The notes under the pieces were generated by a model that was not told the origin of the DNA, made no database searches, and worked only from the letters and a program-made list of their open reading frames with translations. Below are positions 37,931 to 46,263 of a stretch of 64,000 bases of DNA, in pieces; position 1 is the first letter of the stretch; every line of letters begins with the position of its first letter. This DNA is from Bryobacterales bacterium (GTDB taxonomy: Bacteria; Acidobacteriota; Terriglobia; Bryobacterales; Bryobacteraceae): positions 1-64,000 of the forward strand of contig JADZCM010000046.1 in assembly GCA_020851555.1 (NCBI GenBank). Reading direction: 5' to 3'. A program made the position numbers and the translations under genes.

Positions 37931-38941
37931 TCACCGCGCATAGTAGCCCGCGCGGGTGCGGAGGCGCAGACCGGGAGTGCTCGCGCGGACCTGGATACGG
38001 CGCCAGCGGCCATTGAAGTCCTGGTTCTTCGGGTAGTAGGCCAGCGTGCAAACGCTGCGAAGCTCATCGGCCACTTCGGCATAGACCGGGGCCAGGTCCT
38101 TCGCCGATCTGGTTGAGAACAGCCGCCCGCCCGAAGCCTCCGCGAGCTGTCGCATCTGCCGCATCGCGCGCTCCCCGTACAGCATGTGCCTGGAATCCAA
38201 AAGGATCGGGTAGATCAGCGCGGGCATGACGGCCGCGGCGCGGCGCAAGAGGCTAAAGGACACTGCTGCCGGGCGTTGTTCCAGGCTGTCGTCAATGCCG
38301 TCGCTGATTACCACCAGCGCGTTCCGCTCCTGTGGGCGGCCGGACAGTTCCTGGTCCCAGGCCAGCGCCATGGCGGCGTAGAGCGGCGTCGAGCCGGCAA
38401 GGTCGGGGATGCCGTCGATCAGCCGCAGCAGCGTCTCGCGGTCGCTGGCCAGAGGCGAAATGACCCGGAATTCGTCGCTGGCGAGCGCGCAGACCGCCAC
38501 CCGGTCCTGCGGCCGGGCGATCCCCACAAACCCGCGCGCGGCTTCGCGCATGGCCGCGCGGTCGCGCAGCGTGCTGCCGCTGAGGTCAAGAAGCAGGACG
38601 AGGTTGAACGGAGTCTCCTCGGACCCCGCGGACGAAACGCGCTGTTGCACGCCGTCCTCGTAGACCTGGAACTGGTCCGGCTTGACGCCGGTGGCGGGAC
38701 GTCCGTTGCGGTCGTAAACGGAGACCGACAGGGTCACCATCCGCACATCCGAGACGAAAGTGGGCAGGCCTTCCGGCGAGGCGGAGGGCTTCCGGCCGGC
38801 CGCGACTCCGGCCGGTTCCGCAACGCCTCGCAGCAAGGCGTCCAGAACCGCGGCGGCTTCGGAGGGGGACCGGACCGTCGCCGCCCACAGCGCGCCCAGG
38901 CAGGCGGAGGCTGCCAGCCAGGCCTTTACGCCTTTCGTCAC
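37931..38941 (-). CDS. Secreted VWA-domain protein
   Basis: This 336-residue exported protein has a signal-like N-terminus (AWLAASACLGALWAATV). It carries a short beta domain (VTLSVSVYDRNGRPATGVKP, then FQVYEDGVQQRV) and a von Willebrand factor A domain with the MIDAS motif LDLSGST (DxSxS). This combination is frequent in acidobacterial secreted proteins of unknown role, and metal-dependent protein binding is expected. Its ATG overlaps the stop of the upstream hydrolase gene (ATGA). It is convergent with dhaM. Confidence 0.82.
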   Translation of the reverse strand: MTKGVKAWLAASACLGALWAATVRSPSEAAAVLDALLRGVAEPAGVAAGRKPSASPEGLPTFVSDVRMVTLSVSVYDRNGRPATGVKPDQFQVYEDGVQQRVSSAGSEETPFNLVLLLDLSGSTLRDRAAMREAARGFVGIARPQDRVAVCALASDEFRVISPLASDRETLLRLIDGIPDLAGSTPLYAAMALAWDQELSGRPQERNALVVISDGIDDSLEQRPAAVSFSLLRRAAAVMPALIYPILLDSRHMLYGERAMRQMRQLAEASGGRLFSTRSAKDLAPVYAEVADELRSVCTLAYYPKNQDFNGRWRRIQVRASTPGLRLRTRAGYYAR

Positions 38942-39759
38942 GGGCCGGCTCCGAGCCCGGCGTAGAGCGCCGACAACCGCTGCCGGTAGGCGGCGCCGGC
39001 GGCCGGCAGGATGTCGTTGTGCCCCGCTCCTTCCACCGCCCAGAATGACTTCGGCTCGTGCGCCGCCGAGTAGAGCGCCTGGCCCATTTCGAACGGAATG
39101 ACCTCGTCGCGCGTTCCGTGAATCACCAGAACCGGGGCGCGCACGGCCGGTATCTTACGCTTCGAGTCGAAGCCCCACGTGATGAACGGACCGATTAACG
39201 GGAGCACCCCGGCGGCGACGTCGCGCGCCGAAGTGAAGGGGGCTTCGAGCACGGCCGCGCCGCAACCGCGGCGGGCGGCGAGGTCCACGGCCGCCGCCGT
39301 TCCAAGAGACTCGCCGTGGATCACGACCGTTTCCGGCTTGTAGCCCGCCTCGAGCAGGTACCGGTAGGCCGCCTCCGCATCCAGGTAGATGCCGCGTTCG
39401 CTGGGGCGGCCGCCGCTCCTGCCGTAGCCGCGGTAGTCGATGATCAGCAGCGAAGAACCCGCCGCCGTTATCGCACGGATGTGCCCCTCCCTGTGCGTGA
39501 TGTTCCCGGCATTGCCGTGCAGGAACAGCGTGGCCACCTGCGAACCGGGAGACGGAATCCACCATCCATGGAGCCGCACGCCATCCGCGGCGCGCAGCCA
39601 GACGTCGCGCGCGCCGAGCCCTGCCTGAAGCTCCCAGAGCCCTTGCGGATACTTCATCGGGTAATAGGCCGCGCGGCTCGCCCAGAAACACAGCGCACCA
39701 TAGCCCGCGGCGGCTATCAGAGGCCATCCTAGATAGGCAGGTATTCGAGCCACGAACAC
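38938..39759 (-). CDS. Membrane-anchored alpha/beta hydrolase (BEM46-like)
   Basis: This 273-residue protein has one N-terminal hydrophobic segment (LGWPLIAAAGYGALCFW) and an alpha/beta hydrolase domain: TLFLHGNAGNITHREGH (oxyanion region), LLIIDYRGYGRSGG, nucleophile elbow HGESLGTAAA, VIHGTRDEVIPFEMG (acid Asp) and GAGHNDILP (His). The order and spacing fit BEM46/serine aminopeptidase-like hydrolases. The substrate is unknown. It is translationally coupled to the VWA gene downstream. Confidence 0.87.
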   Translation of the reverse strand: MFVARIPAYLGWPLIAAAGYGALCFWASRAAYYPMKYPQGLWELQAGLGARDVWLRAADGVRLHGWWIPSPGSQVATLFLHGNAGNITHREGHIRAITAAGSSLLIIDYRGYGRSGGRPSERGIYLDAEAAYRYLLEAGYKPETVVIHGESLGTAAAVDLAARRGCGAAVLEAPFTSARDVAAGVLPLIGPFITWGFDSKRKIPAVRAPVLVIHGTRDEVIPFEMGQALYSAAHEPKSFWAVEGAGHNDILPAAGAAYRQRLSALYAGLGAGP

Positions 39760-39824
39760 GACCGTTGGACTATACTTGCCCCTAGCGGGCGCTGCGTGTC
39801 AAGCCGCCCGTCAAGAGGAGAGCC

Positions 39825-41141
39825 ATGTTTCGAAGAGCGTTCCTGAAGTCGTTGGCCGCCGCGCCGGCCGCCGGGTTAATCCAGCCGCGCCGCCTCGATG
39901 CCGCGCTGCCCAAGGCGAAAATCACCAAAGTGAACATCTACGAACCGCCCAATGTGAACCGGCTGTTCAACCAGAGCAACATGCTGGTGACGGTGGAGAC
40001 GGACGCCGGCATCACAGGCATCGGCGAGGGTGGAAGCCGGGACACTCTCGAACAGTGCGCGGGGAACCTCATCGGCCAGAACCCTTTTCAGATTGAGCGG
40101 TTGTGGCGTGAGATGTACGACTCCTGGTTCTATCCGCCGGGCCGGGAGAAGATCCACGCTCTGGGCGCCATGGACCTGGCGCTGTGGGACATCAAGGGCA
40201 AGGCCCTGAACGCCCCGATTCACCAGATTCTGGGCGGATCGCAGCGCAACTACTGCGAGTGTTACGCCACGGGCAACGTCCGGCCCGCCGCCGCGGGAGG
40301 CGCCCGGGGCGGACAGGGCGCGGCCGCGGGCGGCCAGGGCGGCGCGCGCGGGGGCGGACAGCCGCAGGCCGACCCCGCCGCCCGCATCCGCGAGACCGCC
40401 GCGGCCACCATTGCGTACGGCTATCGGGTCTACCGCATGGACGCCGGCGGCATCACACCGGTGGTGGACAACATCTACAACTCGCGCGACCGCGTGCGCC
40501 TGGTGGCCGAGGCGTGCAGGGCGGCGCGCGAAGGCTTGGGCAAGAGCGGCGAGTTCATGATCGACTTCCACCAGCGGTTCGACTTCAGCGACGCGCTGCG
40601 CTGCTGCAAGGCGATCGAGGAATTCGACCCGTTCCTGGTCGAAGACCCGGTGAGGGACGAGCATGCGCTCCAGGACATCCCCAAGCTGCGGCAGATGACC
40701 ATCTGCCCGCTGGCGCACGGGGAGGAATGGGGCCAGCGCTGGGATTTCAACCGGCTGGTCGAGAACCACGACATCGACTATGTGCGCTGCACGGTGCCGA
40801 ACGTCGGCGGAATCACGGAGATGATGAAGATCGCGGCCATGTGCGAGACGCACGCCGTGGGCATCGTGCCGCACTTCACCGGACCCGTCTCGACGGCGGC
40901 GCTGGTGCATTGCCTCTCGACCTTCTCCGGTCCCGTGCTGTTCGAGTACAACTACGCGGATCGGGGCGTGGAGTACTTGCCGGAGTTCCTGGACTTCCGG
41001 GCCGGCAGGCTCTACACCAACGACCGGCCGGGGATCGGCGTCTCTCTCGACCTGAAGCGGGTGAAGTTCATCAGTTCGGTGACGGAAGTGGGCCGGAGGC
41101 AGTTCTATCTGCGCCCGGACGGCTCGATCAATCACTGGTAA
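39825..41141 (+). CDS. Tat-exported enolase-superfamily dehydratase-like protein
   Basis: This 438-residue protein belongs to the mandelate racemase/muconate lactonizing enzyme family. A twin-arginine leader (MFRRAFLKSLAAAPAAG) starts at ATG 39825, behind an AAGAGGAG SD. Metal ligands are probably D247 (MIDFHQR), E273 (LVEDPV) and E300 (LAHGEE). H249 and H350 (VPHFTG) match the two His bases of galactonate/mannonate-dehydratase-type members, and the usual KxK is absent. These features suggest sugar-acid dehydration outside the cytoplasm. A Gly/Ala/Gln/Arg-rich insert of about 33 residues (154-186) sits in the barrel domain. Confidence 0.85.
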   Translation: MFRRAFLKSLAAAPAAGLIQPRRLDAALPKAKITKVNIYEPPNVNRLFNQSNMLVTVETDAGITGIGEGGSRDTLEQCAGNLIGQNPFQIERLWREMYDSWFYPPGREKIHALGAMDLALWDIKGKALNAPIHQILGGSQRNYCECYATGNVRPAAAGGARGGQGAAAGGQGGARGGGQPQADPAARIRETAAATIAYGYRVYRMDAGGITPVVDNIYNSRDRVRLVAEACRAAREGLGKSGEFMIDFHQRFDFSDALRCCKAIEEFDPFLVEDPVRDEHALQDIPKLRQMTICPLAHGEEWGQRWDFNRLVENHDIDYVRCTVPNVGGITEMMKIAAMCETHAVGIVPHFTGPVSTAALVHCLSTFSGPVLFEYNYADRGVEYLPEFLDFRAGRLYTNDRPGIGVSLDLKRVKFISSVTEVGRRQFYLRPDGSINHW

Positions 41142-41157
41142 CCGCAAGAGGAAGAGT

Positions 41158-42300
41158 ATGCGTTTAACGGTCCGGGTCTTAAGTTTGGGGTGCATCTTGG
41201 CGGCCAGTTCCTTCCCGCAGTTTCGCGAGCATGTTGTGGCGGAGGATCTCCGCGGCGCCTACCAGGTGGTGGCGGCGGACGTGAACCGCGACGGCAAGCC
41301 GGACCTGATCGGTCTCGCCCAAAACACCGGCGAACTGGTCTGGTTCGAGAACCCGTCGTGGCAGCGGCACGTGATGGCCCAGGGACTGAAAAGCTGGATC
41401 AACCTGGACCTGTATGACCCCGGCGAAGGCGCCGTACCCGTCGTGGTGCTGGCCGCCGCGTTCTCCATGGAACCGGCCAGGAGCGTGGGGACGGTGCATG
41501 TGCTTCAGCCGGGCAAGGATCCCCGAGAGCCCTGGGAGATCCGGGAGATTGACCGGTTGCCGACCTCGCACCGCATACGGTTCGCGCGTCTGGACGGGCG
41601 GGGAGGCAAGGTAGCCGTCAACGCGCCGCTGGCCGGAGCGCACGCGGCTTCGCCCGACTACCGGGACAAGGTTCCGCTGGTCTACTACCGTCCGGGCGTC
41701 TGGAAGCGCGAATTGATCTCGGACGACTTCGACGGAGTGCTGCACGGCATCGCCATCGTGGACTGGGACGGAGACGGACGCGACGAGATCCTGACGGCCA
41801 GCTTCCAGGGCGTTCATCTGTTGAAGCTGGGCCCGGACGGGCGCTGGACCAAGACTCAGATCGGAGCCGGCAATCCGTCTCCCCGGCCCAAGGGAGGCTC
41901 GAGCGACGTGGCGGTGGGCAGGTTGGGCCAGAGCCGCTTCGTGTGCGCCATCGAGCCCTGGCACGGCCACGAGATCGCCGTCTATCGCGAGGGCGCCCAA
42001 GGCTGGAACCGTTTGGTCATTGACGACACGCTCGACGGCGGCCACGCCCTCGTGGCCGCGGATTTCGACGGGGACGGCCGCGACGAGATCGTCGCCGGCT
42101 ACCGGGGAAAGGGCGGCCGGACCTACATCTACACGGCGGAGACTCCGGACGGCGCCAAGTGGAGCCGCCGCACGCTGGACGAGTCGATGCCCGCCGCGGC
42201 CTGCGCCGCCGCCGACCTGAACGGCGACGGGCGCCTGGACCTAGCCTGCACCGGCGCCAGCAGCCTCAAATGGTACGAGAACCTCGGCCCGGCCAGATGA
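41158..42300 (+). CDS. Secreted FG-GAP/VCBS repeat protein
   Basis: This 380-residue exported protein is probably a beta-propeller. After a signal peptide it shows repeated calcium-binding-like FG-GAP loops: DVNRDGKPDL (41-50), DWDGDGRDEI, DFDGDGRDEI and DLNGDGRLDL near the C-terminus. Such proteins are common around secreted sugar-metabolising enzymes of soil bacteria, and their ligands are unknown. The ATG is 17 bases after the stop of the enolase-superfamily gene, with AAGAGGAAG as SD, so the two are likely co-expressed. Confidence 0.85.
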   Translation: MRLTVRVLSLGCILAASSFPQFREHVVAEDLRGAYQVVAADVNRDGKPDLIGLAQNTGELVWFENPSWQRHVMAQGLKSWINLDLYDPGEGAVPVVVLAAAFSMEPARSVGTVHVLQPGKDPREPWEIREIDRLPTSHRIRFARLDGRGGKVAVNAPLAGAHAASPDYRDKVPLVYYRPGVWKRELISDDFDGVLHGIAIVDWDGDGRDEILTASFQGVHLLKLGPDGRWTKTQIGAGNPSPRPKGGSSDVAVGRLGQSRFVCAIEPWHGHEIAVYREGAQGWNRLVIDDTLDGGHALVAADFDGDGRDEIVAGYRGKGGRTYIYTAETPDGAKWSRRTLDESMPAAACAAADLNGDGRLDLACTGASSLKWYENLGPAR

Positions 42301-42391
42301 CCTGGCCTGGGGCGCCAAGACCTGCCGGAGGCGCCCCACGCGTCCCTGCGCATTCGCGTGAGGTCCGGTTCGGATTTCGTACAATCGAAGC

Positions 42392-43402
42392 TTGCCGGAA
42401 CCTCTGGTCACGGTGGTGATCCCCACTCTGGCGGCGGATGCCGCGCTTGGGGAATGCCTGCGGTCGCTGGAGGGACAGGCGTTCCGGGATTTCGAGGTGA
42501 TCGTCGTCGATAACAGCGGGCGCGGGCTGGCGCGGCAGATCGCCGCGCCGTTTTCGTGCAGGATTATCGAGAACCGCCGCAACGCCGGCTTCGGGGCGGC
42601 CGTGAATCAGGGTTCCGCCGTTTCCCGCGCGCCCTTCCTGGCGACGCTCAACGACGACGCAGCCGCCGCGCCGGGGTGGCTGGGCGCGCTGGTGCGCGCC
42701 CTGAACGCGCGGCCCGAAGCGGGCATGTGCGCGTCACAGGTGCGGCTGGAAGGAGAGGACCTGCTGGATTCGGCGGGCATGTTGATTTGCGCCGACGGAT
42801 CGAGCAAGCAGCGGGGTCACCGCCGGCCGCCGGAGCGTTTCGCGGCGGAGGAGGAAGTCCTGCTACCGAGCGGTGCGGCCGCACTCTACCGCCGGTCGAT
42901 GCTGGAGGAGACCGGCGGCTTCGACGGCGGCTTCTTCCTTTACTCCGAGGATACCGATCTGGGCCTGCGCGCCCGGTGGGCAGGCTGGACATGCGTTTAC
43001 GTTCCCGAAGCCGTGGTGACGCACCGCTACTCCCACACGGCGGGCCGCGCGTCGCCGCTCAAAGCCTACCTGGTGGAGCGCAACCGCCTGTTCGTGATCG
43101 CCAAGAACTTCCCCGCCCCGGCGCTGCTCCGCGCCCCTTTCGCGGCGCTGGCGCGGTATGCCTGGCACCTGCTCTTCCTGCCGCGCGGCCGGGGCGCGGC
43201 GGCTCAGTTCCGCCGGGATGGCGGAAGCGGCTGGAGACTCCCGTGGTACGTGCTCCGTTCCCATTTCGCTTTGCTCGCGCACGGGAGGCGGATCTGGAAA
43301 CAGCGCCGCGAGATCCGGCGGAAGGCAAGGCTCTCGTCCGCTGACTTCCAGCGGCTGCTGCAGCTTCACAGCATCTCCCCGCGAGAGGTGGCCGCGCTAT
43401 GA
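42392..43402 (+). CDS. Glycosyltransferase family 2 (rhamnosyltransferase-like)
   Basis: This is a 336-residue inverting GT-A glycosyltransferase. The start is TTG 42392 (translated MPEPLVTVVIPTLAADA); no ATG fits the family N-terminus. Nucleotide-sugar binding residues are in EVIVVDNSG and in the LNDDAAAAP (DxD-like) segment. The C-terminal part LYSEDTDLGLRARWAGW contains the ED motif with the likely catalytic base. It heads a five-gene glycosylation cluster and its stop overlaps the next gene's ATG (ATGA). Confidence 0.88.
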   Translation: MPEPLVTVVIPTLAADAALGECLRSLEGQAFRDFEVIVVDNSGRGLARQIAAPFSCRIIENRRNAGFGAAVNQGSAVSRAPFLATLNDDAAAAPGWLGALVRALNARPEAGMCASQVRLEGEDLLDSAGMLICADGSSKQRGHRRPPERFAAEEEVLLPSGAAALYRRSMLEETGGFDGGFFLYSEDTDLGLRARWAGWTCVYVPEAVVTHRYSHTAGRASPLKAYLVERNRLFVIAKNFPAPALLRAPFAALARYAWHLLFLPRGRGAAAQFRRDGGSGWRLPWYVLRSHFALLAHGRRIWKQRREIRRKARLSSADFQRLLQLHSISPREVAAL

Positions 43403-44130
43403 TTCCACCGGACCTGGCTTCCTCTCTGCTGATCATCATCCCCGCGTACAACGAACAGGCCACGGTCGCGCAGGTGGTCCGGGAAGTCAGGCGGTCGCTG
43501 GCGGGCGTACGAGTGGTTGTGATCGACGACGGCTCGGCGGACGCCACTGCCCCGCTCGCGCGGGATGCGGGCGCCATGGTGTTGCCGCTTCCCCACCACC
43601 TGGGTTTGGGAGGCGCGGTGCAGGCGGGCTACAAACTGGCCTACGAACTGGGGTACGAGTACGTCATCCGCATCGACGCCGACGGCCAGCATGACCCACT
43701 CGAGATTCCCAAGCTGTTCGAGGCCCTTCGCACCTCGGGCTGCCAGATGGTGATCGGCTCGCGCTTCCTGGAAGCCGACGCGCATCACACCAGTCTCATG
43801 CGGAAGACGGGCGTGCGGTTCTTCCGGGCGGTGCTCCGCCCGATCCTCGGCCAAAGCGTAAGAGACCCTACCTCCGGCTTCGTGGGGGTGAACCGGGAAG
43901 CCTTGCAGGTCTTCAGCAGGAGCTTTCCGCTGGAGTACCCGGAGATCGAGGCGCTGGTCGTGCTTCAGCGCCGCGCGTTCCGGTTCCTGGAGGTTCCCGT
44001 GAGCGTGAGGCCGCGCATGGGCGGGAAGAGCACCATCACGGCCCCGAGGTCGGTCTATTACATCGTGCACGTTCTGTTGGGCGTGCTGGTCAACATCCTC
44101 AAGTTCGAACGGAGCCGCTGGAGGAGGTGA
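43399..44130 (+). CDS. Dolichol/polyprenyl-phosphate mannosyltransferase-like GT2
   Basis: This 243-residue GT2 enzyme is of the DPM1/polyprenyl-phosphate-glycosyltransferase type: LIIIPAYNEQATVAQVV, VVVIDDGSADAT, LGGAVQAGYKLAYELGYEY, the metal-binding RIDADGQHDP and the acceptor-side GSRFLEADAHHTS. It probably loads a sugar from a nucleotide donor onto polyprenyl phosphate at the membrane. It overlaps the upstream GT2 (ATGA) and precedes a DUF2304 membrane protein, a common partnership. Confidence 0.9.
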   Translation: MIPPDLASSLLIIIPAYNEQATVAQVVREVRRSLAGVRVVVIDDGSADATAPLARDAGAMVLPLPHHLGLGGAVQAGYKLAYELGYEYVIRIDADGQHDPLEIPKLFEALRTSGCQMVIGSRFLEADAHHTSLMRKTGVRFFRAVLRPILGQSVRDPTSGFVGVNREALQVFSRSFPLEYPEIEALVVLQRRAFRFLEVPVSVRPRMGGKSTITAPRSVYYIVHVLLGVLVNILKFERSRWRR

Positions 44131-44132
44131 GC

Positions 44133-44501
44133 ATGGACCACTTACTGAACGTGATGACGCTCCTCAGCGCGCTGCTGATTCTGTTCGTGCTTCGCAGCCT
44201 GCGCCGGGCGCACATCAGGGTGGAGTACAGCGTAAGCTGGCTGGGAGCGGCGCTGACGCTGCTGGTCCTCTCCCGGTCGCGCGGCGCTCTCCGTTGGCTG
44301 GGCGAGACGCTGGGGATGGAGGACGCCGCCCTCACGCTGGTTTTCATCGTGGGCTGCCTCTTCCTGGTGGTCCTCTACCGCCTGTCGATCGTCATTTCGA
44401 AACTCAAGGACGCGAACATCAGCCTGACGCAGCGGGTAGCGATCCTGGAGTTTCATCTCCGGTCCCTGGATGAAGGACAAGAAACGCAAAAAACCGTCTG
44501 A
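44133..44501 (+). CDS. DUF2304 membrane protein
   Basis: This 122-residue protein has three hydrophobic segments (about 6-18, 35-48 and 65-85) and a C-terminal helix (KDANISLTQRVAILEFHLRS) that may form a coiled coil. It matches DUF2304, often encoded next to DPM-like glycosyltransferases and perhaps a flippase or scaffold component. I choose ATG 44133 because AGGAGG lies six bases upstream. The in-frame GTG 44127 overlaps the previous stop. Confidence 0.82.
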   Translation: MDHLLNVMTLLSALLILFVLRSLRRAHIRVEYSVSWLGAALTLLVLSRSRGALRWLGETLGMEDAALTLVFIVGCLFLVVLYRLSIVISKLKDANISLTQRVAILEFHLRSLDEGQETQKTV

Positions 44502-46254
44502 CCGGCCGGGGCGCAGGATCCCGGCGCCCGCTGAGGATTTGCGCGGCCGCCCGTCCCGCGAAGCGAGCGGGACCGGCTTCCCGGCCCGCCGCGGGTGGCT
44601 GATGGTGGCAGGCGTGCTGGCGGCGGCGGCCGCGGTCCTGCTGGTGTACGCGCCGGCCCTCAACGGACCCTTCGTCTTCGACGATCAGTATCTCCCCTTT
44701 TTCTCGCCCAAGTTCGCCCAGCAGTCGCTCTACATGGCGACCAAGGGCGTGCGCCCGCTTCTGATGTTCTCCTTCTGGATCAACAACCGGTGGGCCGGGA
44801 CCGAACCGTACACCTATCATCTCTGGAACGTGCTCGCGCACCTTGTGAACGCGGTGCTGGTGTTCCTCATCGCCCGCAAGATCCTGGCGGCCGCGCGGGC
44901 CGGGGAGGGGCGCCGCGAGTGGCTGGCCGCCTTCGCCGGCGCCGTTTTCCTGTTGCACCCCGTTCAGACCGAGTCCGTTGCGTACGTCGCCAGCCGCTCG
45001 GAGAACCTGAGCGCCCTGTTCTACTTCGCCGCGGCAGCCGTCTTCCTCTACAGGAAGCGGGCCGCCATCGGCTGGCTCTCCGCCGTGGCGGTGATTGCGC
45101 TCTACGGCGCGGCCGTGACGACCAAGGAGCACACGATCACTCTGGTCGCGTTTCTGCTTCTCACCGACTACTTCTGGAACCCCGGATTCACGTTCGAGGG
45201 AATCCGCCGGAACTGGCGGCTGTACGTGCCGCTGGCGGCGGCCGCCGCCGCGGGTGCGGCTTTGGTCTATCAACTGGTGCGCGGCGCGGTCACAGCCGGA
45301 TTCAACGTGGAGGGGTTGCCCTGGTACGACTACCTGTACACCCAATTCCGGGCGCTCTGGGTCTACTTGCGGCTCTTCGTGTTTCCCGTTGGGCAGAACG
45401 CGGATTACGATTACCCGATCTCGCGGGGACTGTTTGACCGGAGCGCTATCCTGGGGCTGGCCGGGTTGGTCCTGCTGGTGGGGAGCGCCTGGTATTTCCG
45501 GAAGCGTTACCCGCTGGCGGCGTTCGGCGTCCTGGGCGCCCTACTGCTCTTCCTGCCGACCTCCTCCGTGGTGCCGATCCAGGATGCCGTGGCGGAGAGG
45601 CGGCTTTATCTGCCCATGCTCGCGCTGGTCTTCATCCCGCTTGAACCGCTGTCGCGGTGGAAGGCCAAACCCCTCTCACTGGCATCGGTTACCGGTTGCG
45701 TGCTGGCTGTGCTGGCCCTGCTCTGCTACCAGCGCAACCAGGTGTGGGCGTCGGACATTGCGCTGTGGGAGGATGTGGCCGCGAAGTCTCCGCGGAATTC
45801 GCGGGCGCATTTCCAGTTGGGAGTCGCCTACTACCAGGCGGGACGCTGTCCGGACGCGGCGCGGCACTACGAGCTGGCCTGGAAACTCGGGAAGCCCGAT
45901 TACCGCCTGCTGCTCGATTGGGCGCTGGCGGAAGACTGCCTGAACCGGCCGCGGCAGGCGCTCGAGAAACTCCACCAGGCGGCTGCGATGCGGCGGACCG
46001 GACACGTCTACGCTCTGATCGGCATGATCCATGGAAGGCAGAAGCAGTACGCGGAAGCGCTGGAGGCGCTGGCCACGGCGGAGAAGATCGACCCGAAGGA
46101 GGACATGCTGTATTTCTACCGCGGCAACGTCTATGCGGCGACGGGTGAGAGCGCCGGGGCGCTCGAGCAATACCGCCGCGCTCTGGCGCTGAATCCCGGC
46201 AACGACATGGCGCGGCGCGCGATTGCACGCCTTCAGTCCCGCGGCGCGCGCTGA
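44470..46254 (+). CDS. TMTC-like multi-span membrane protein with C-terminal TPRs
   Basis: This 594-residue protein has a basic N-terminal tail of about 40 residues. About nine membrane helices follow (residues 43-440), starting VLLVYAPALNGPFVFDDQYL, whose acidic FDD after the first helix is typical of GT-C/PMT-type transferases. The C-terminal 150 residues are TPR units (HFQLGVAYYQAGRCPDAARH, MLYFYRGNVYAATGESAGAL). The layout is that of TMTC-like O-mannosyltransferases. It could use the polyprenyl-phosphate sugar made by the neighbouring GT2 to glycosylate exported proteins. The start overlaps the DUF2304 gene by 32 bases. Confidence 0.75.
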   Translation: MKDKKRKKPSDRPGRRIPAPAEDLRGRPSREASGTGFPARRGWLMVAGVLAAAAAVLLVYAPALNGPFVFDDQYLPFFSPKFAQQSLYMATKGVRPLLMFSFWINNRWAGTEPYTYHLWNVLAHLVNAVLVFLIARKILAAARAGEGRREWLAAFAGAVFLLHPVQTESVAYVASRSENLSALFYFAAAAVFLYRKRAAIGWLSAVAVIALYGAAVTTKEHTITLVAFLLLTDYFWNPGFTFEGIRRNWRLYVPLAAAAAAGAALVYQLVRGAVTAGFNVEGLPWYDYLYTQFRALWVYLRLFVFPVGQNADYDYPISRGLFDRSAILGLAGLVLLVGSAWYFRKRYPLAAFGVLGALLLFLPTSSVVPIQDAVAERRLYLPMLALVFIPLEPLSRWKAKPLSLASVTGCVLAVLALLCYQRNQVWASDIALWEDVAAKSPRNSRAHFQLGVAYYQAGRCPDAARHYELAWKLGKPDYRLLLDWALAEDCLNRPRQALEKLHQAAAMRRTGHVYALIGMIHGRQKQYAEALEALATAEKIDPKEDMLYFYRGNVYAATGESAGALEQYRRALALNPGNDMARRAIARLQSRGAR

Positions 46255-46263
46255 GAGGTGAGC

